Shown piece after piece: positions 1-6,621 of a stretch of DNA of 7,098 bases. The stretch comes from Hydrogenimonas sp. (lineage in GTDB: Bacteria > Campylobacterota > Campylobacteria > Campylobacterales > Hydrogenimonadaceae): contig NZ_JAOZOZ010000021.1 in assembly GCF_029933015.1 (NCBI RefSeq), forward strand, positions 11,292 through 18,389. Reading direction: 5' to 3'. A program made the position numbers and the translations under genes. The notes beneath the pieces were generated by a model that saw nothing but the letters and a program-made list of their open reading frames with translations, did not search any database and was not told where the DNA came from. Each line of letters begins with the position of its first letter. Position 1 is the stretch's first letter.

Positions 1-887
1 TAACCGATGAATTTGCCGCTTCGCAGACGCTGGGCCTCCATCAGTTCGATCTCGCGCGCACCCGAGACGACGATGTTGCTGTCGGGGACGTAGTCGAGCA
101 TGTCGTCGCGTCCTTCGTAGTGGATGGAGTTGAGGATGACCCGCATGACGTTGAGCCGTGCCAGATGCTTGTTGTCGGAGCGGATGATGGTCCAGGGGGC
201 GATGGTCGTGTGGGTGTGTTTGAGCATCTCGTACTTCATGTTCGTGAAGTCGTCCCACCGCTCCTGGGCCTGCAGGTCCACTTCGCTCAGTTTCCACTGG
301 CGCAGAGGGTCGGTCTTGCGCCGTTCGAAACGTCGTCGCTGCTCCTCTTTGGTGACGGAGAAGTAGAGTTTGATCAGAATGATGCCGTTGCGTACCAGCC
401 CCTTTTCGAAGCTGGGGGTATCCTCGATGAAGGTCTGGTACTCGTCGGGGGTGCAGAAGCCGAAGACGGGTTCCACCATGGCGCGGTTGTACCAGCTGCG
501 GTCGAAGAGCACGATCTCTCCGCCCCGGGGAAACTGCTCCACGTAGCGCTGGAAATACCACTGGGTACGCTGCTCTTCCGTCGGCTTGCCCAGGGCTACG
601 ACCCGGTAGTGCTTCTCGTTCATATAACGGGTGACCCGGCGGATCGTACCGCCCTTTCCCGCGGCGTCTCGCCCTTCGAAGAGGATGATCATCTTGAGTT
701 TGTTGATCTCCAGGTGCTTTTGGAGTTTGATCAGTTCGGCCTGGTAGGGTTTGAGCTCTTCGGCCTCCAGATATTTGCGTATCGCTTTCTTTTTCTTGAG
801 CAAAACGGGCAGCGGATCGCTGTTGCCGCACACTTCGATATCTTCGAAAGTTTTCAGTTCTTCGATCTTTTCGTTTTCTTTCGCCAT
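1..887 (-). CDS. ppk2: Polyphosphate kinase 2 (PPK2 family, class I-like), 3' end at the window edge
   Basis: PPK2 enzymes transfer phosphate between inorganic polyphosphate and nucleotides, typically making NDP into NTP at the expense of polyphosphate, in the cytoplasm. The reading frame gives 295 residues. A Walker A loop, FEGRDAAGKGGT, lies at residues 70-81 (K78 binds phosphate), and the Walker B/lid signature DRSWYNRA lies at 129-136 (D129 and the arginines). Further C-terminal the frame reads RRKTDPLRQWKLS, then APWTIIRSDNK, then ARLN, all typical of single-domain class I PPK2. The start is ATG at 887, preceded by AAGGAA. The last two bases of the window read TA in frame after ...SGKFIG, so the next base decides between a stop and Tyr; class I proteins are about 260-300 aa, so the gene is probably complete or nearly so. 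It is transcribed away from the small gene at 951. Family assignment is firm; class I (rather than II or III) is inferred from resemblance. Confidence 0.95.
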   Translation of the reverse strand, partial: MAKENEKIEELKTFEDIEVCGNSDPLPVLLKKKKAIRKYLEAEELKPYQAELIKLQKHLEINKLKMIILFEGRDAAGKGGTIRRVTRYMNEKHYRVVALGKPTEEQRTQWYFQRYVEQFPRGGEIVLFDRSWYNRAMVEPVFGFCTPDEYQTFIEDTPSFEKGLVRNGIILIKLYFSVTKEEQRRRFERRKTDPLRQWKLSEVDLQAQERWDDFTNMKYEMLKHTHTTIAPWTIIRSDNKHLARLNVMRVILNSIHYEGRDDMLDYVPDSNIVVSGAREIELMEAQRLRSGKFIG

Positions 888-914
888 GACGTTTCCTTGG
901 ATAGGTTCTTTTTT

Positions 915-920
915 ATTGTA
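915..920 (-). promoter_or_regulatory. Candidate -10 box for ppk2
   Basis: Read on the minus strand, TACAAT (5 of 6 matches to TATAAT) lies in an AT-rich stretch 27 bases before the ppk2 ATG, followed by AAGGAA as the ribosome binding site (893-898). No good TTGACA is seen at the expected distance, which is common in Campylobacterota promoters. It overlaps the candidate -10 of the divergent gene. This is pattern-based only. Confidence 0.35.
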
Positions 921-924
921 TCAT
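919..924 (+). promoter_or_regulatory. Candidate -10 box for the 951-1714 operon
   Basis: TATCAT, preceded by a T-rich run (909-914), sits 26 bases before the ATG at 951. A purine-rich ribosome binding site, AGAAGAGG, lies at about 936-943. This is the only intergenic space upstream of the two small genes (888-950), so their promoter must lie here or inside ppk2. No -35 is recognisable. It overlaps the ppk2 -10 on the other strand, which would make the two promoters compete for polymerase. Confidence 0.3.
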
Positions 925-950
925 TTTAAGACCCAAGAAGAGGCTGAAAT

Positions 951-1523
951 ATGGATATCGAAAAGATAAACGAACTGCTCGAGAAAATCGAGGCGGCGGA
1001 GAGCGAACTTTATGAAGAACTGAGTGAAGATGAGGAAGAGGGCAGATGTGACTTTCTGCAAGAGCGTATACCTCTGTGGACCTACATTCGTGAGGGAAAT
1101 CCACGCTACGTTCTTTCCGCGCCGATTATATACAGTATGATCGTTCCCGCTCTTATCATGGATGCTTGTGTCACGGTCTATCAGGCTACCTGTTTTCCTC
1201 TCTACGGCATACCCAAGGTCGAAAGAGGCGAATATATCGTTTTCGACAGGCACCGTCTGGCCTATCTGAATGCCCTGCAGAAACTCAACTGCCTCTACTG
1301 CGCCTACTTCAACGGTCTCATCGCCTACGTCAGGGAGATCGCTTCGAAAACGGAGCAGTTCTGGTGTCCGATCCGCCATGCCCGCAGGCTCAGGGGCGTG
1401 CATCGAAGGTATTGGCACTTTCTGAGATACGGTGACGGGAAAGATCTGAAAAACAGATGGTTGGAACTTCGGGAAGAACTGAAAAAAGAGGGAGAGAAAC
1501 AATGGATATCAAAGCGTGTCTGA
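951..1523 (+). CDS. Conserved hypothetical protein with CxxC and CPxxHARR motifs
   Basis: A 190-residue protein of unknown function. Residues 1-32 are acidic and helical, with a Glu/Asp run at 25-30. A hydrophobic stretch at about 53-72 (including SAPIIYSMIVPALIM) could be one membrane-associated or buried helix. The C-terminal half has a CxxC at C114/C117, then GLIAYVREIASKTEQFWCP with C139, followed by IRHARR and a basic tail. C73 and C81 are further cysteines. I recall very similar proteins, with the same LAYLN...NC.YC, AYVREIAS.TEQ.WCPI.HA pattern, as widespread hypotheticals in marine proteobacteria; that is memory, not a search. The cysteines and H143 could bind a metal or a redox cofactor, but this is inference. 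The ATG at 951 has a good ribosome binding site. The 3' end overlaps the next gene by 22 bases, so the two are probably co-transcribed and translationally coupled. Confidence 0.85.
   Translation: MDIEKINELLEKIEAAESELYEELSEDEEEGRCDFLQERIPLWTYIREGNPRYVLSAPIIYSMIVPALIMDACVTVYQATCFPLYGIPKVERGEYIVFDRHRLAYLNALQKLNCLYCAYFNGLIAYVREIASKTEQFWCPIRHARRLRGVHRRYWHFLRYGDGKDLKNRWLELREELKKEGEKQWISKRV
1489..1494 (+). promoter_or_regulatory. Ribosome binding site that sets the start of the 70-aa gene
   Basis: AGGGAG lies seven bases before the ATG at 1502, inside the end of the preceding gene. The in-frame ATG further upstream at 1457 has only AAAACAG in front of it, so 1502 is the better start and gives a 70-residue product rather than 85. 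Confidence 0.65.
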
Positions 1524-1714
1524 ACGAATACATCAAAGAGCTCGAAAACGAGGTGATGAGGGTGCTGAGCGATCCCAAAACCGACAAGCGTACCAAAAAT
1601 CTGGCGATGAAACCGCTCACCAGCAAAAAGCAGATCATAAAAAATACGATCGACGCACTCGATCTGGTCGACAGGGTGGCGGAAGAGGAGAGAAACAAAA
1701 AAGTGGGAGAGTGA
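1502..1714 (+). CDS. Small charged hypothetical protein (70 aa)
   Basis: I do not recognise a family. The product is 70 residues, highly charged and predicted by eye to be mostly helical. Residues 1-22 (MDIKACLNEYIKELENEV...) form a likely amphipathic helix. A basic middle follows (about 26-48, with KTDKRTK and SKKQIIK). A second helix (about 49-66) ends in EEERNKK. There is one cysteine (C6), no signal peptide and no membrane segment, so it is probably cytosolic. The start overlaps the 190-aa gene by 22 bases, and a strong terminator follows 16 bases after the stop, so it is the last gene of a two-gene operon. Its opening codons (ATGGATATC) match those of the upstream gene, but similarity does not clearly continue. 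A role as a partner of the upstream protein is only a guess from gene arrangement. Confidence 0.75.
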   Translation: MDIKACLNEYIKELENEVMRVLSDPKTDKRTKNLAMKPLTSKKQIIKNTIDALDLVDRVAEEERNKKVGE

Positions 1715-1730
1715 GTTTTAGTATTGAGTG

Positions 1731-1754
1731 AGGGAGGCATGGCCTCCCTTTTTT
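1731..1754 (+). terminator. Rho-independent terminator of the two-gene operon
   Basis: An 8-bp stem, AGGGAGGC pairing with GCCTCCCT, closes a 3-base loop (ATG, 1739-1741) and runs into a six-T tract (1749-1754). It begins 16 bases after the stop at 1714. The minus-strand reading has no T tract after the stem, so it is a one-way terminator for the plus-strand operon, though the hairpin may also slow transcripts coming out of valS. Confidence 0.9.
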
Positions 1755-1768
1755 CTATGCGCCAAACT

Positions 1769-1784
1769 CTAAGCTCCTAAGCTC
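1769..1784. repeat. Two tandem copies of an 8-bp unit after valS
   Basis: CTAAGCTC occurs twice back to back and is followed directly by TCTAACC, which carries the valS stop. On the valS strand this reads as GAGCTTAG twice just past the stop and supplies a second in-frame TAG. It is too short to call a mobile-element trace. Confidence 0.6.
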
Positions 1785-1785
1785 T

Positions 1786-4419
1786 CTAACCTTCAATCGC
1801 CGCCAGTTCGGCTTTGATCTTCTCGAGCTTCTGCTCCGCTTCGGCCAGCGCCTTGCGGTTTTGCTCGATCACCTGGGCAGGAGCGTTGGCGACGAACTTT
1901 TCGTTTTTCAGCATACCGCTTAGTTTCATGATCTCTTTTTCGAGCTTCTCTTTTTGCTTTGTCATCCGGGCGACGATGGGGCCCATGTCGATGTCGGCGG
2001 TGGAGATGTAGCTCTCTACGTGGTCGCCCACGTCGGTGACCGCCTTTTCGGGTTTGGTGTCGGTGAAGACCACTTCGTCCACCTTGGCCAGTTTTTCGAT
2101 GAAGGGTTTCATCATCGTTTCGTCGATGGGGCCTGCGAACTTGACGTAGGCTTTCTCGATGCGCTGATTGCCCTTGTCCACCAGGGTCTTGCAGCGGCGG
2201 ATCGAGACGATCGCTTCGATGGCCAGGGCGAAATCGGCCATGATCCGCTCGTCGACGGGGCCGCTTGCGGGATAGCGCTTGATCATGATCGATTCGCTCT
2301 TTTCAAGATCTGTACCGCCAAGGCGCTGGTAGAGATACTCGGTGATGTAGGGCATGAAAGGATGCAGCAGTTTCATCGATTCCTTGTAGATGCTGCCCAG
2401 CTCGCTGACGCTCTCCTTGCTGGCTTTGGAGAGTTCGATCCCCCAGTCGCAGAACTCGCCCCAGAGGAAGCGGTAGAGCGTCGTGGCCGCGTCGTTGAAG
2501 CGGTACTGCTCGATGTAGTCGCGTGTCTCTTCGACGGCCATGTAGAAGCGGCTGAGCATGTAGCGGCCCAGGGGCGATTCGACGGCTTCGGGGTCGAGGT
2601 CGTCGAACTTCTCGGCGTTCATCAGCAGATAGTTGGCGGCGTTGTAGAGTTTGTTGGTGAAGTTTCGGCTGAGTTCCAGCTTCTCTTCACTCAGTTTGAT
2701 GTCGCGCCCCTGCACCGCCAGGACCGCCAGGGTAAAGCGCAAGGCGTCGGCGGAGTATTTGTCGATCATCGTCAGCGGATCGATGACGTTGCCCTTGGAT
2801 TTGCTCATCTTCTGCCCCTTCTCGTCCTTGACGAGGGCGTGGAGATAGATGTGGGGGAAGGGCAGTTCGCCCGTGAGTTTCTCGCCCATCATCAGCATCC
2901 TCGCTACCCAGAAGAAGAGGATGTCAAAACCCGTGATCAGCAGGGAGTTGGGGTAGAACTCCTCCATATCGCTTTCGAACCACTTTTCATTCTTGAACGC
3001 TTCGCCGTTGCCCCAGCCCAGGGTAGAAAAGGGCCAGAGACCGGAACTGAACCAGGTATCCAGCACATCGGGATCCTGGTGGATGTTGGTGCTGCCGCAC
3101 TTCTCGCATTTTGTCGGGGTGTCACCCTCGAAAGCCCACTGGTGGCCGCAGTCGTCGCAGTACATCACCGGGATCTGGTGCCCCCACCAGAGCTGTCGGC
3201 TGATACACCAGTCGCGCAGGTCTCTCATCCAGGCGTTGAAGCTGTTGATCCAGTGTTCGGGAAAGAAACGGGCCTCCCCTTCGTTGACACGGCGGATCGC
3301 GTCGGCGGCGAACTCTTTTTTGACGAACCACTGTTTGGAGATGTAGGGTTCGACGACGTTTTTGCAGCGGTAGCAGTGGCCCACCTGGTGGCGGTGCTCC
3401 TCGACTTTCTCCAAAAACCCCTCTTCGTCGAGTTTTTTGACGATCGCTTCGCGGGCTTCGAGGCGTTCCATACCGGCGAACTCTCCGGCGTATTCGTTGA
3501 GGATGCCGTTTTCGTCGAAGACGGTGATGAAATCGAGCCCGTGGCGCAAGCCGACTTCGTAGTCGTTGGGGTCGTGGGCGGGGGTGACCTTGACCACGCC
3601 GGTCCCGAACTCTCTGTCGACGTGTTCGTCGGCGATGATCGGGATTTCCCGGCCGATGAGCGGCAGCAGGATCGTCTTGCCGATCAGGTCCTTGTAGCGC
3701 TCGTCCTCGGGGTGGACCATGACGGCGGTGTCGCCGAAAAAAGTCTCCGGGCGGGTCGTGGCGACGACGACATGGCCGCTGCCGTCGCTGAGAGGATAGC
3801 GGATGTAGTAGAGCTTTCCCTCACTCTCTTCGTATTCGACTTCGATGTCACTGAGCGCCCCGTCGTGGGTACACCAGTTGATCATGTAGTTGCCCTGGAC
3901 GATCCAGCCCTGATCGTACATCGTCTTGAAGGCCTTTTTGACGGCGTTGGCCAGCCCCTCGTCCATCGTGAAGCGCTCCCGGCTCCAGGCGGGCGAGACG
4001 CCGAGGCGGCGCAGCTGGGTGGTGATGGCGTTGCCGGAGCTCTCTTTCTGTTTCCAGGCGAGCTTGAGGAACTCCTCCCTGCCGATCTCCTCTTTTGTCT
4101 TACCCTGTTCGAGCAGCTGCTTTTCGACGACGTTCTGGGTGGCGATGCCGGCGTGGTCGGTGCCGGGCTGCCAGAGGGTCTTGAAGCCGTCCATACGCTT
4201 GTAGCGGACGATGATGTCCTGCAGCGTGAAGGTCAGCGCGTGGCCGATATGCAGGTGGCCCGTGACGTTGGGCGGGGGCATCATGATGCAGAAAGTCTTC
4301 TCCTTCTCCTGAATTGCGGTGTTTCCGTCGGTTTCGAAATAACCCCGCTCTTCCCACGTTCTGTAGTAGTCGTTTTCGATCGCTTTGGGATCGTAATAAT
4401 TTTTTTTGGTGTCGCTCAT
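1786..4419 (-). CDS. valS: Valine--tRNA ligase (ValRS)
   Basis: Charges tRNA-Val with valine using ATP, in the cytoplasm, and hydrolyses mischarged Thr-tRNA-Val. The protein is 877 residues, close to the length of the shorter bacterial ValRS type. It has PPPNVTGHLHIGH at 48-60 (HIGH 57-60) and the GTDHAGIATQ segment at 86-95. The editing domain contains TTRPETFFGD (221-230) and the AHDPNDY segment (281-287). Zinc-type cysteine pairs are C349/C352 and C421/C424 with C438/C441. DTWFSSGLWP (454-463) precedes the KMSKS loop (537-541). A helical anticodon-binding domain (about 580-740) and a C-terminal coiled-coil arm (about 815-877) complete it. The ATG at 4419 follows GAAGAGG with a 5-base spacer; the frame stays open far upstream, but that part lies opposite the helicase and is not real coding. 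All key motifs are intact. Its own promoter candidate lies just upstream, and it converges on the small-gene operon. Confidence 0.98.
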   Translation of the reverse strand: MSDTKKNYYDPKAIENDYYRTWEERGYFETDGNTAIQEKEKTFCIMMPPPNVTGHLHIGHALTFTLQDIIVRYKRMDGFKTLWQPGTDHAGIATQNVVEKQLLEQGKTKEEIGREEFLKLAWKQKESSGNAITTQLRRLGVSPAWSRERFTMDEGLANAVKKAFKTMYDQGWIVQGNYMINWCTHDGALSDIEVEYEESEGKLYYIRYPLSDGSGHVVVATTRPETFFGDTAVMVHPEDERYKDLIGKTILLPLIGREIPIIADEHVDREFGTGVVKVTPAHDPNDYEVGLRHGLDFITVFDENGILNEYAGEFAGMERLEAREAIVKKLDEEGFLEKVEEHRHQVGHCYRCKNVVEPYISKQWFVKKEFAADAIRRVNEGEARFFPEHWINSFNAWMRDLRDWCISRQLWWGHQIPVMYCDDCGHQWAFEGDTPTKCEKCGSTNIHQDPDVLDTWFSSGLWPFSTLGWGNGEAFKNEKWFESDMEEFYPNSLLITGFDILFFWVARMLMMGEKLTGELPFPHIYLHALVKDEKGQKMSKSKGNVIDPLTMIDKYSADALRFTLAVLAVQGRDIKLSEEKLELSRNFTNKLYNAANYLLMNAEKFDDLDPEAVESPLGRYMLSRFYMAVEETRDYIEQYRFNDAATTLYRFLWGEFCDWGIELSKASKESVSELGSIYKESMKLLHPFMPYITEYLYQRLGGTDLEKSESIMIKRYPASGPVDERIMADFALAIEAIVSIRRCKTLVDKGNQRIEKAYVKFAGPIDETMMKPFIEKLAKVDEVVFTDTKPEKAVTDVGDHVESYISTADIDMGPIVARMTKQKEKLEKEIMKLSGMLKNEKFVANAPAQVIEQNRKALAEAEQKLEKIKAELAAIEG

Positions 4420-4455
4420 AAAAGCCTCTTCGGTTGATTCGTTGAAATAAGCGCG

Positions 4456-4461
4456 ATTATA
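4456..4461 (-). promoter_or_regulatory. -10 box of the valS promoter
   Basis: On the minus strand the sequence is TATAAT, a perfect consensus, 37 bases before the valS ATG. No TTGACA-like -35 is present 16-18 bases upstream, fitting Campylobacterota-style promoters that rely on the -10 and AT-rich flanks. I see no T-box or leader peptide in the 84-base gap, so valS is probably expressed constitutively. Confidence 0.55.
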
Positions 4462-4473
4462 TCCAAAAGCCTG

Positions 4474-4479
4474 TAATAT
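4474..4479 (+). promoter_or_regulatory. Candidate -10 box of the helicase gene
   Basis: TAATAT, preceded by TG, lies 24 bases before the helicase ATG at 4504, with AAAGGG (4494-4499) as the ribosome binding site at a short 4-base spacing. It is a weaker match (4 of 6) than the divergent valS box 13 bases away, and no -35 is visible. The gap is too small for much other regulation. Confidence 0.3.
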
Positions 4480-4503
4480 TCCGGTTAAAAAACAAAGGGT
4501 TGT

Positions 4504-6585
4504 ATGCCTCTTTCTCGTCTCAATCCCGAACAGCTCGCCGCAGCCAAAGCGCCCTTCGGGCACAATCTCATCATCGCTTCCGCCGGAACGGGGAAAACCT
4601 CCACGATCGTGGGGCGTATCGGCTATCTGCTGGGGCAGGGTATCAAACCCGAAGAGATACTGCTTCTTACCTTCACCAACAAAGCGGCGGCCGAAATGGT
4701 GGAGCGCGTGGCCGGCTATTTCAGCCGGGAGGTGGCCGGCAGGATCGAAGCGGGAACCTTCCACGCCGTCAGCTACCGCTGGCTGAAAAAGATGGACCGG
4801 TCGATCATTCTCAAACAGCCTTCGGAACTCAAAACCCTCTTTCGCTCCATCTACGACAAACGGCAGTTCCATCACATCGGCGCCGAGGCTCAGCCCCTTT
4901 CGGCCAACTTTCTGCACGACGTCTACTCTCTGTGGCAGAACGCTTCGGTGGAGGAGTTCGGCGAGTGGCTCGAAAAGCGCCATCCGGGGCAGGAGAGTTA
5001 CGCCGAAATCTATCTCGATATCGTCGAGGAGTTCGAAGCGACCAAAAAAGAGTACGGTTTCGTCAACTTCAACGATCTGCTGATCCAGATGCGGGAGGTG
5101 TCGAAACGGACGAAACTCCCTTTCAGGGAAGTGCTGGTGGACGAGTACCAGGATACCAACGAGCTGCAGGGCAGTTGGATCGACGCGATGGACCCGCCCT
5201 CGCTCTTTTGCGTGGGTGACTACGATCAGAGCATCTACGCTTTCAACGGCGCCAACATCCATATCATTGGAAGCTTCACCCGCAAGTATCCCGACGCGCG
5301 GGTCTTCACGCTTTCGAAAAACTACCGCTCCACGGCGCCGATCCTCTCTCTGGCCAACCGGGTCATCGAATACAACGAGCGTATCTATCCCAAGCAGCTC
5401 GAAGTGGTGCGCAGCGGCGGTGCCATGCAGCCGAAACTGCTGATTTTCGACAATCTGATGCAGCAGTACGAAGCGATCGCCCAGACGATCCGAAGGTCGA
5501 CGACGCCCCATCCCCAGATCGCCGTCATTTTCCGAAACAACGCCACGGCCGACGGGATCGAGGCGATGCTCAGGGAGCAGGGGATTCCCTGTCGGCGTAA
5601 AGGGGGACGGAGCTTTTTCGATGCCAAAGAGGTCAGGGCCGCCCTCGATCTGGCGACACTGATGGCCAATCCGAAGGATATGATGGCCTTCATCCACATC
5701 TTCGAATACGCCAAAGGGATCGGAAGCGCCACGGCCAAGGAGCTCTTCGAGGGACTCGTAGCCCTGGGGCACGGCGATATGCTTTCGGGGATTCTGCATC
5801 CCGATGACCAGGTCAATCCCTTCAAGGCCCGGACGGTCAACTATCAGCTGGGGCTTTTCGACCATCCCACCCATGTGGGATCGGTGTCGCGTTTCGCCCA
5901 TCTGGGATTCGACGAGAAGTTCATGGCCCATCCGATTCTCAAGCATCCGGCTCTCAACGCCGATGGCGTTACCTTCATTCACGATTTTTTCAGACTGGTC
6001 GCCTCCCTTCGTCCAAAAAAGCAGCCCGTTCCGATCATGCGGGAGATACTCGCCTCGAAAACCTACCGGTTCATCGCCGAGCAGTTGGCGACGAAACGGG
6101 CGACGCTCAAGAACGGTGAAGTGGACGAGACGAAAAAAAACGAAGCCCATGAGCGCATCAGGCGCAAAGGGGTGCTTCTCGTGCAACTGGCGGGCGCGTA
6201 CCGCAGTCTCGAAAAGTTCATCAACGCCATGGTGCTGGGAGGTGGAGAGCTGAGCGAAGGGGAGGGGGTGAATCTGCTGACGGTCCACGCCTCCAAAGGG
6301 CTGGAGTTCGATGAAGTCTATGTCATCGACCTGATGGACGGACGCTTCCCCAACCGAAAGCTCGCCAGCCAGGCGGGATTGATCGAAGAGGAGAGACGGC
6401 TCTTTTACGTGGCCGTCACCCGGGCGAAAAACCTGCTCTATCTCAGTTACGCCAAATATGACAAATTCAAGGATACGAGCTTCTTCCCTTCACAGTTTCT
6501 CTATGAAGCGGGTCTGTTGAAAAAGGATCAGGTTTACGAGAAGCTCAAGCAGCTGAGCGAAGGTGGGGAGGAGGAAAGGAAGTGA
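4504..6585 (+). CDS. UvrD/Rep/PcrA-family ATP-dependent DNA helicase (superfamily 1A)
   Basis: A 3'-to-5' single-strand DNA translocase/helicase for repair or replication restart, 693 residues, the usual length for Rep and UvrD. Motifs in order: Q motif LNPEQ (6-10); Walker A ASAGTGKT (25-32); Ia LTFTNKAAAEM (55-65); II VDEYQDTN (212-219, DEYQ as in Rep); III VGDYDQSIYAFNGA (237-250); IV LSKNYRS (270-276); V TVHASKGLEFDEVYV (593-607); VI RRLFYVAVTRAK (631-642). All catalytic residues are present. Motif III is unusual in having FNGA where UvrD, Rep and PcrA have WRGA. The region between IV and V (about 425-500) contains QLGLF (448-452), which resembles a sliding-clamp-binding peptide, and matches no UvrD/PcrA segment I can recall. 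The ATG at 4504 is just before the Q motif, with AAAGGG upstream. It is transcribed divergently from valS. I cannot tell from sequence alone whether it is the functional Rep or UvrD, so no symbol is given. Confidence 0.95.
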   Translation: MPLSRLNPEQLAAAKAPFGHNLIIASAGTGKTSTIVGRIGYLLGQGIKPEEILLLTFTNKAAAEMVERVAGYFSREVAGRIEAGTFHAVSYRWLKKMDRSIILKQPSELKTLFRSIYDKRQFHHIGAEAQPLSANFLHDVYSLWQNASVEEFGEWLEKRHPGQESYAEIYLDIVEEFEATKKEYGFVNFNDLLIQMREVSKRTKLPFREVLVDEYQDTNELQGSWIDAMDPPSLFCVGDYDQSIYAFNGANIHIIGSFTRKYPDARVFTLSKNYRSTAPILSLANRVIEYNERIYPKQLEVVRSGGAMQPKLLIFDNLMQQYEAIAQTIRRSTTPHPQIAVIFRNNATADGIEAMLREQGIPCRRKGGRSFFDAKEVRAALDLATLMANPKDMMAFIHIFEYAKGIGSATAKELFEGLVALGHGDMLSGILHPDDQVNPFKARTVNYQLGLFDHPTHVGSVSRFAHLGFDEKFMAHPILKHPALNADGVTFIHDFFRLVASLRPKKQPVPIMREILASKTYRFIAEQLATKRATLKNGEVDETKKNEAHERIRRKGVLLVQLAGAYRSLEKFINAMVLGGGELSEGEGVNLLTVHASKGLEFDEVYVIDLMDGRFPNRKLASQAGLIEEERRLFYVAVTRAKNLLYLSYAKYDKFKDTSFFPSQFLYEAGLLKKDQVYEKLKQLSEGGEEERK

Positions 6586-6592
6586 AGGCGAA

Positions 6593-6609
6593 GCCCCTCC
6601 GAAAGGGGC
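6593..6609. terminator. GC-rich hairpin in the convergent gap, possible weak terminator
   Basis: GCCCCT (6593-6598) pairs with AGGGGC (6604-6609) around a five-base loop. A flanking CGAAG/CTTCG pair (6589-6593 with 6615-6619) could extend or compete with it. It lies in the 36-base gap between the helicase stop and the stop of the converging gene. No T tract follows on either strand, so it is not a standard intrinsic terminator; it may block transcription or protect 3' ends from both sides. Confidence 0.35.
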
Positions 6610-6621
6610 CGCCGCTTCGGG

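Noticed and set aside
120..929. A 269-codon open frame on the plus strand opposite ppk2
   Set aside because: It is a shadow of ppk2, whose Walker A and Walker B motifs are clear on the minus strand; the plus-strand translation shows no family features.
921..1502. A 193-codon minus-strand frame opposite the 190-aa gene
   Set aside because: The plus-strand frame has a good ribosome binding site, a plausible conserved cysteine block, an overlapping downstream gene and a terminator in the right direction. The minus-strand frame has none of these.
951..1510. The matching ATGGATATC openings of the two small genes as a sign of gene duplication
   Set aside because: Identity stops after the third codon (MDIEK versus MDIKA), and the proteins differ in length and content, so chance is enough.
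4400..4407. A8 run near the start of valS as a phase-variation tract
   Set aside because: valS is essential, and the run simply encodes Lys-Lys-Asn. Phase variation in this group more often uses poly-G tracts in surface genes.
1954..4437. An 827-codon open frame on the plus strand opposite almost all of valS
   Set aside because: It is in exact codon register with valS, so stops can appear only where valS uses TTA, CTA or TCA codons, which this GC-rich genome avoids. The translation (rich in V, F, G, D and H) has no recognisable domain, while valS is complete with all its motifs.
6133..6140. A_AAA_AAC slippery heptamer in phase within the helicase (A8 run), a possible programmed -1 frameshift
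   Set aside because: A -1 shift meets TGA after three codons, and no obvious strong hairpin follows at the usual distance. Motifs V and VI lie downstream in the unshifted frame, so the full-length product is clearly the intended one.
4420..6288. The valS frame stays open for 623 codons upstream of its start, opposite the helicase
   Set aside because: The same effect: the frame is the mirror register of the helicase gene, which lacks TTA, CTA and TCA codons over this span. The valS start at 4419 has a good ribosome binding site and a perfect -10 upstream, and ValRS needs no such extension.
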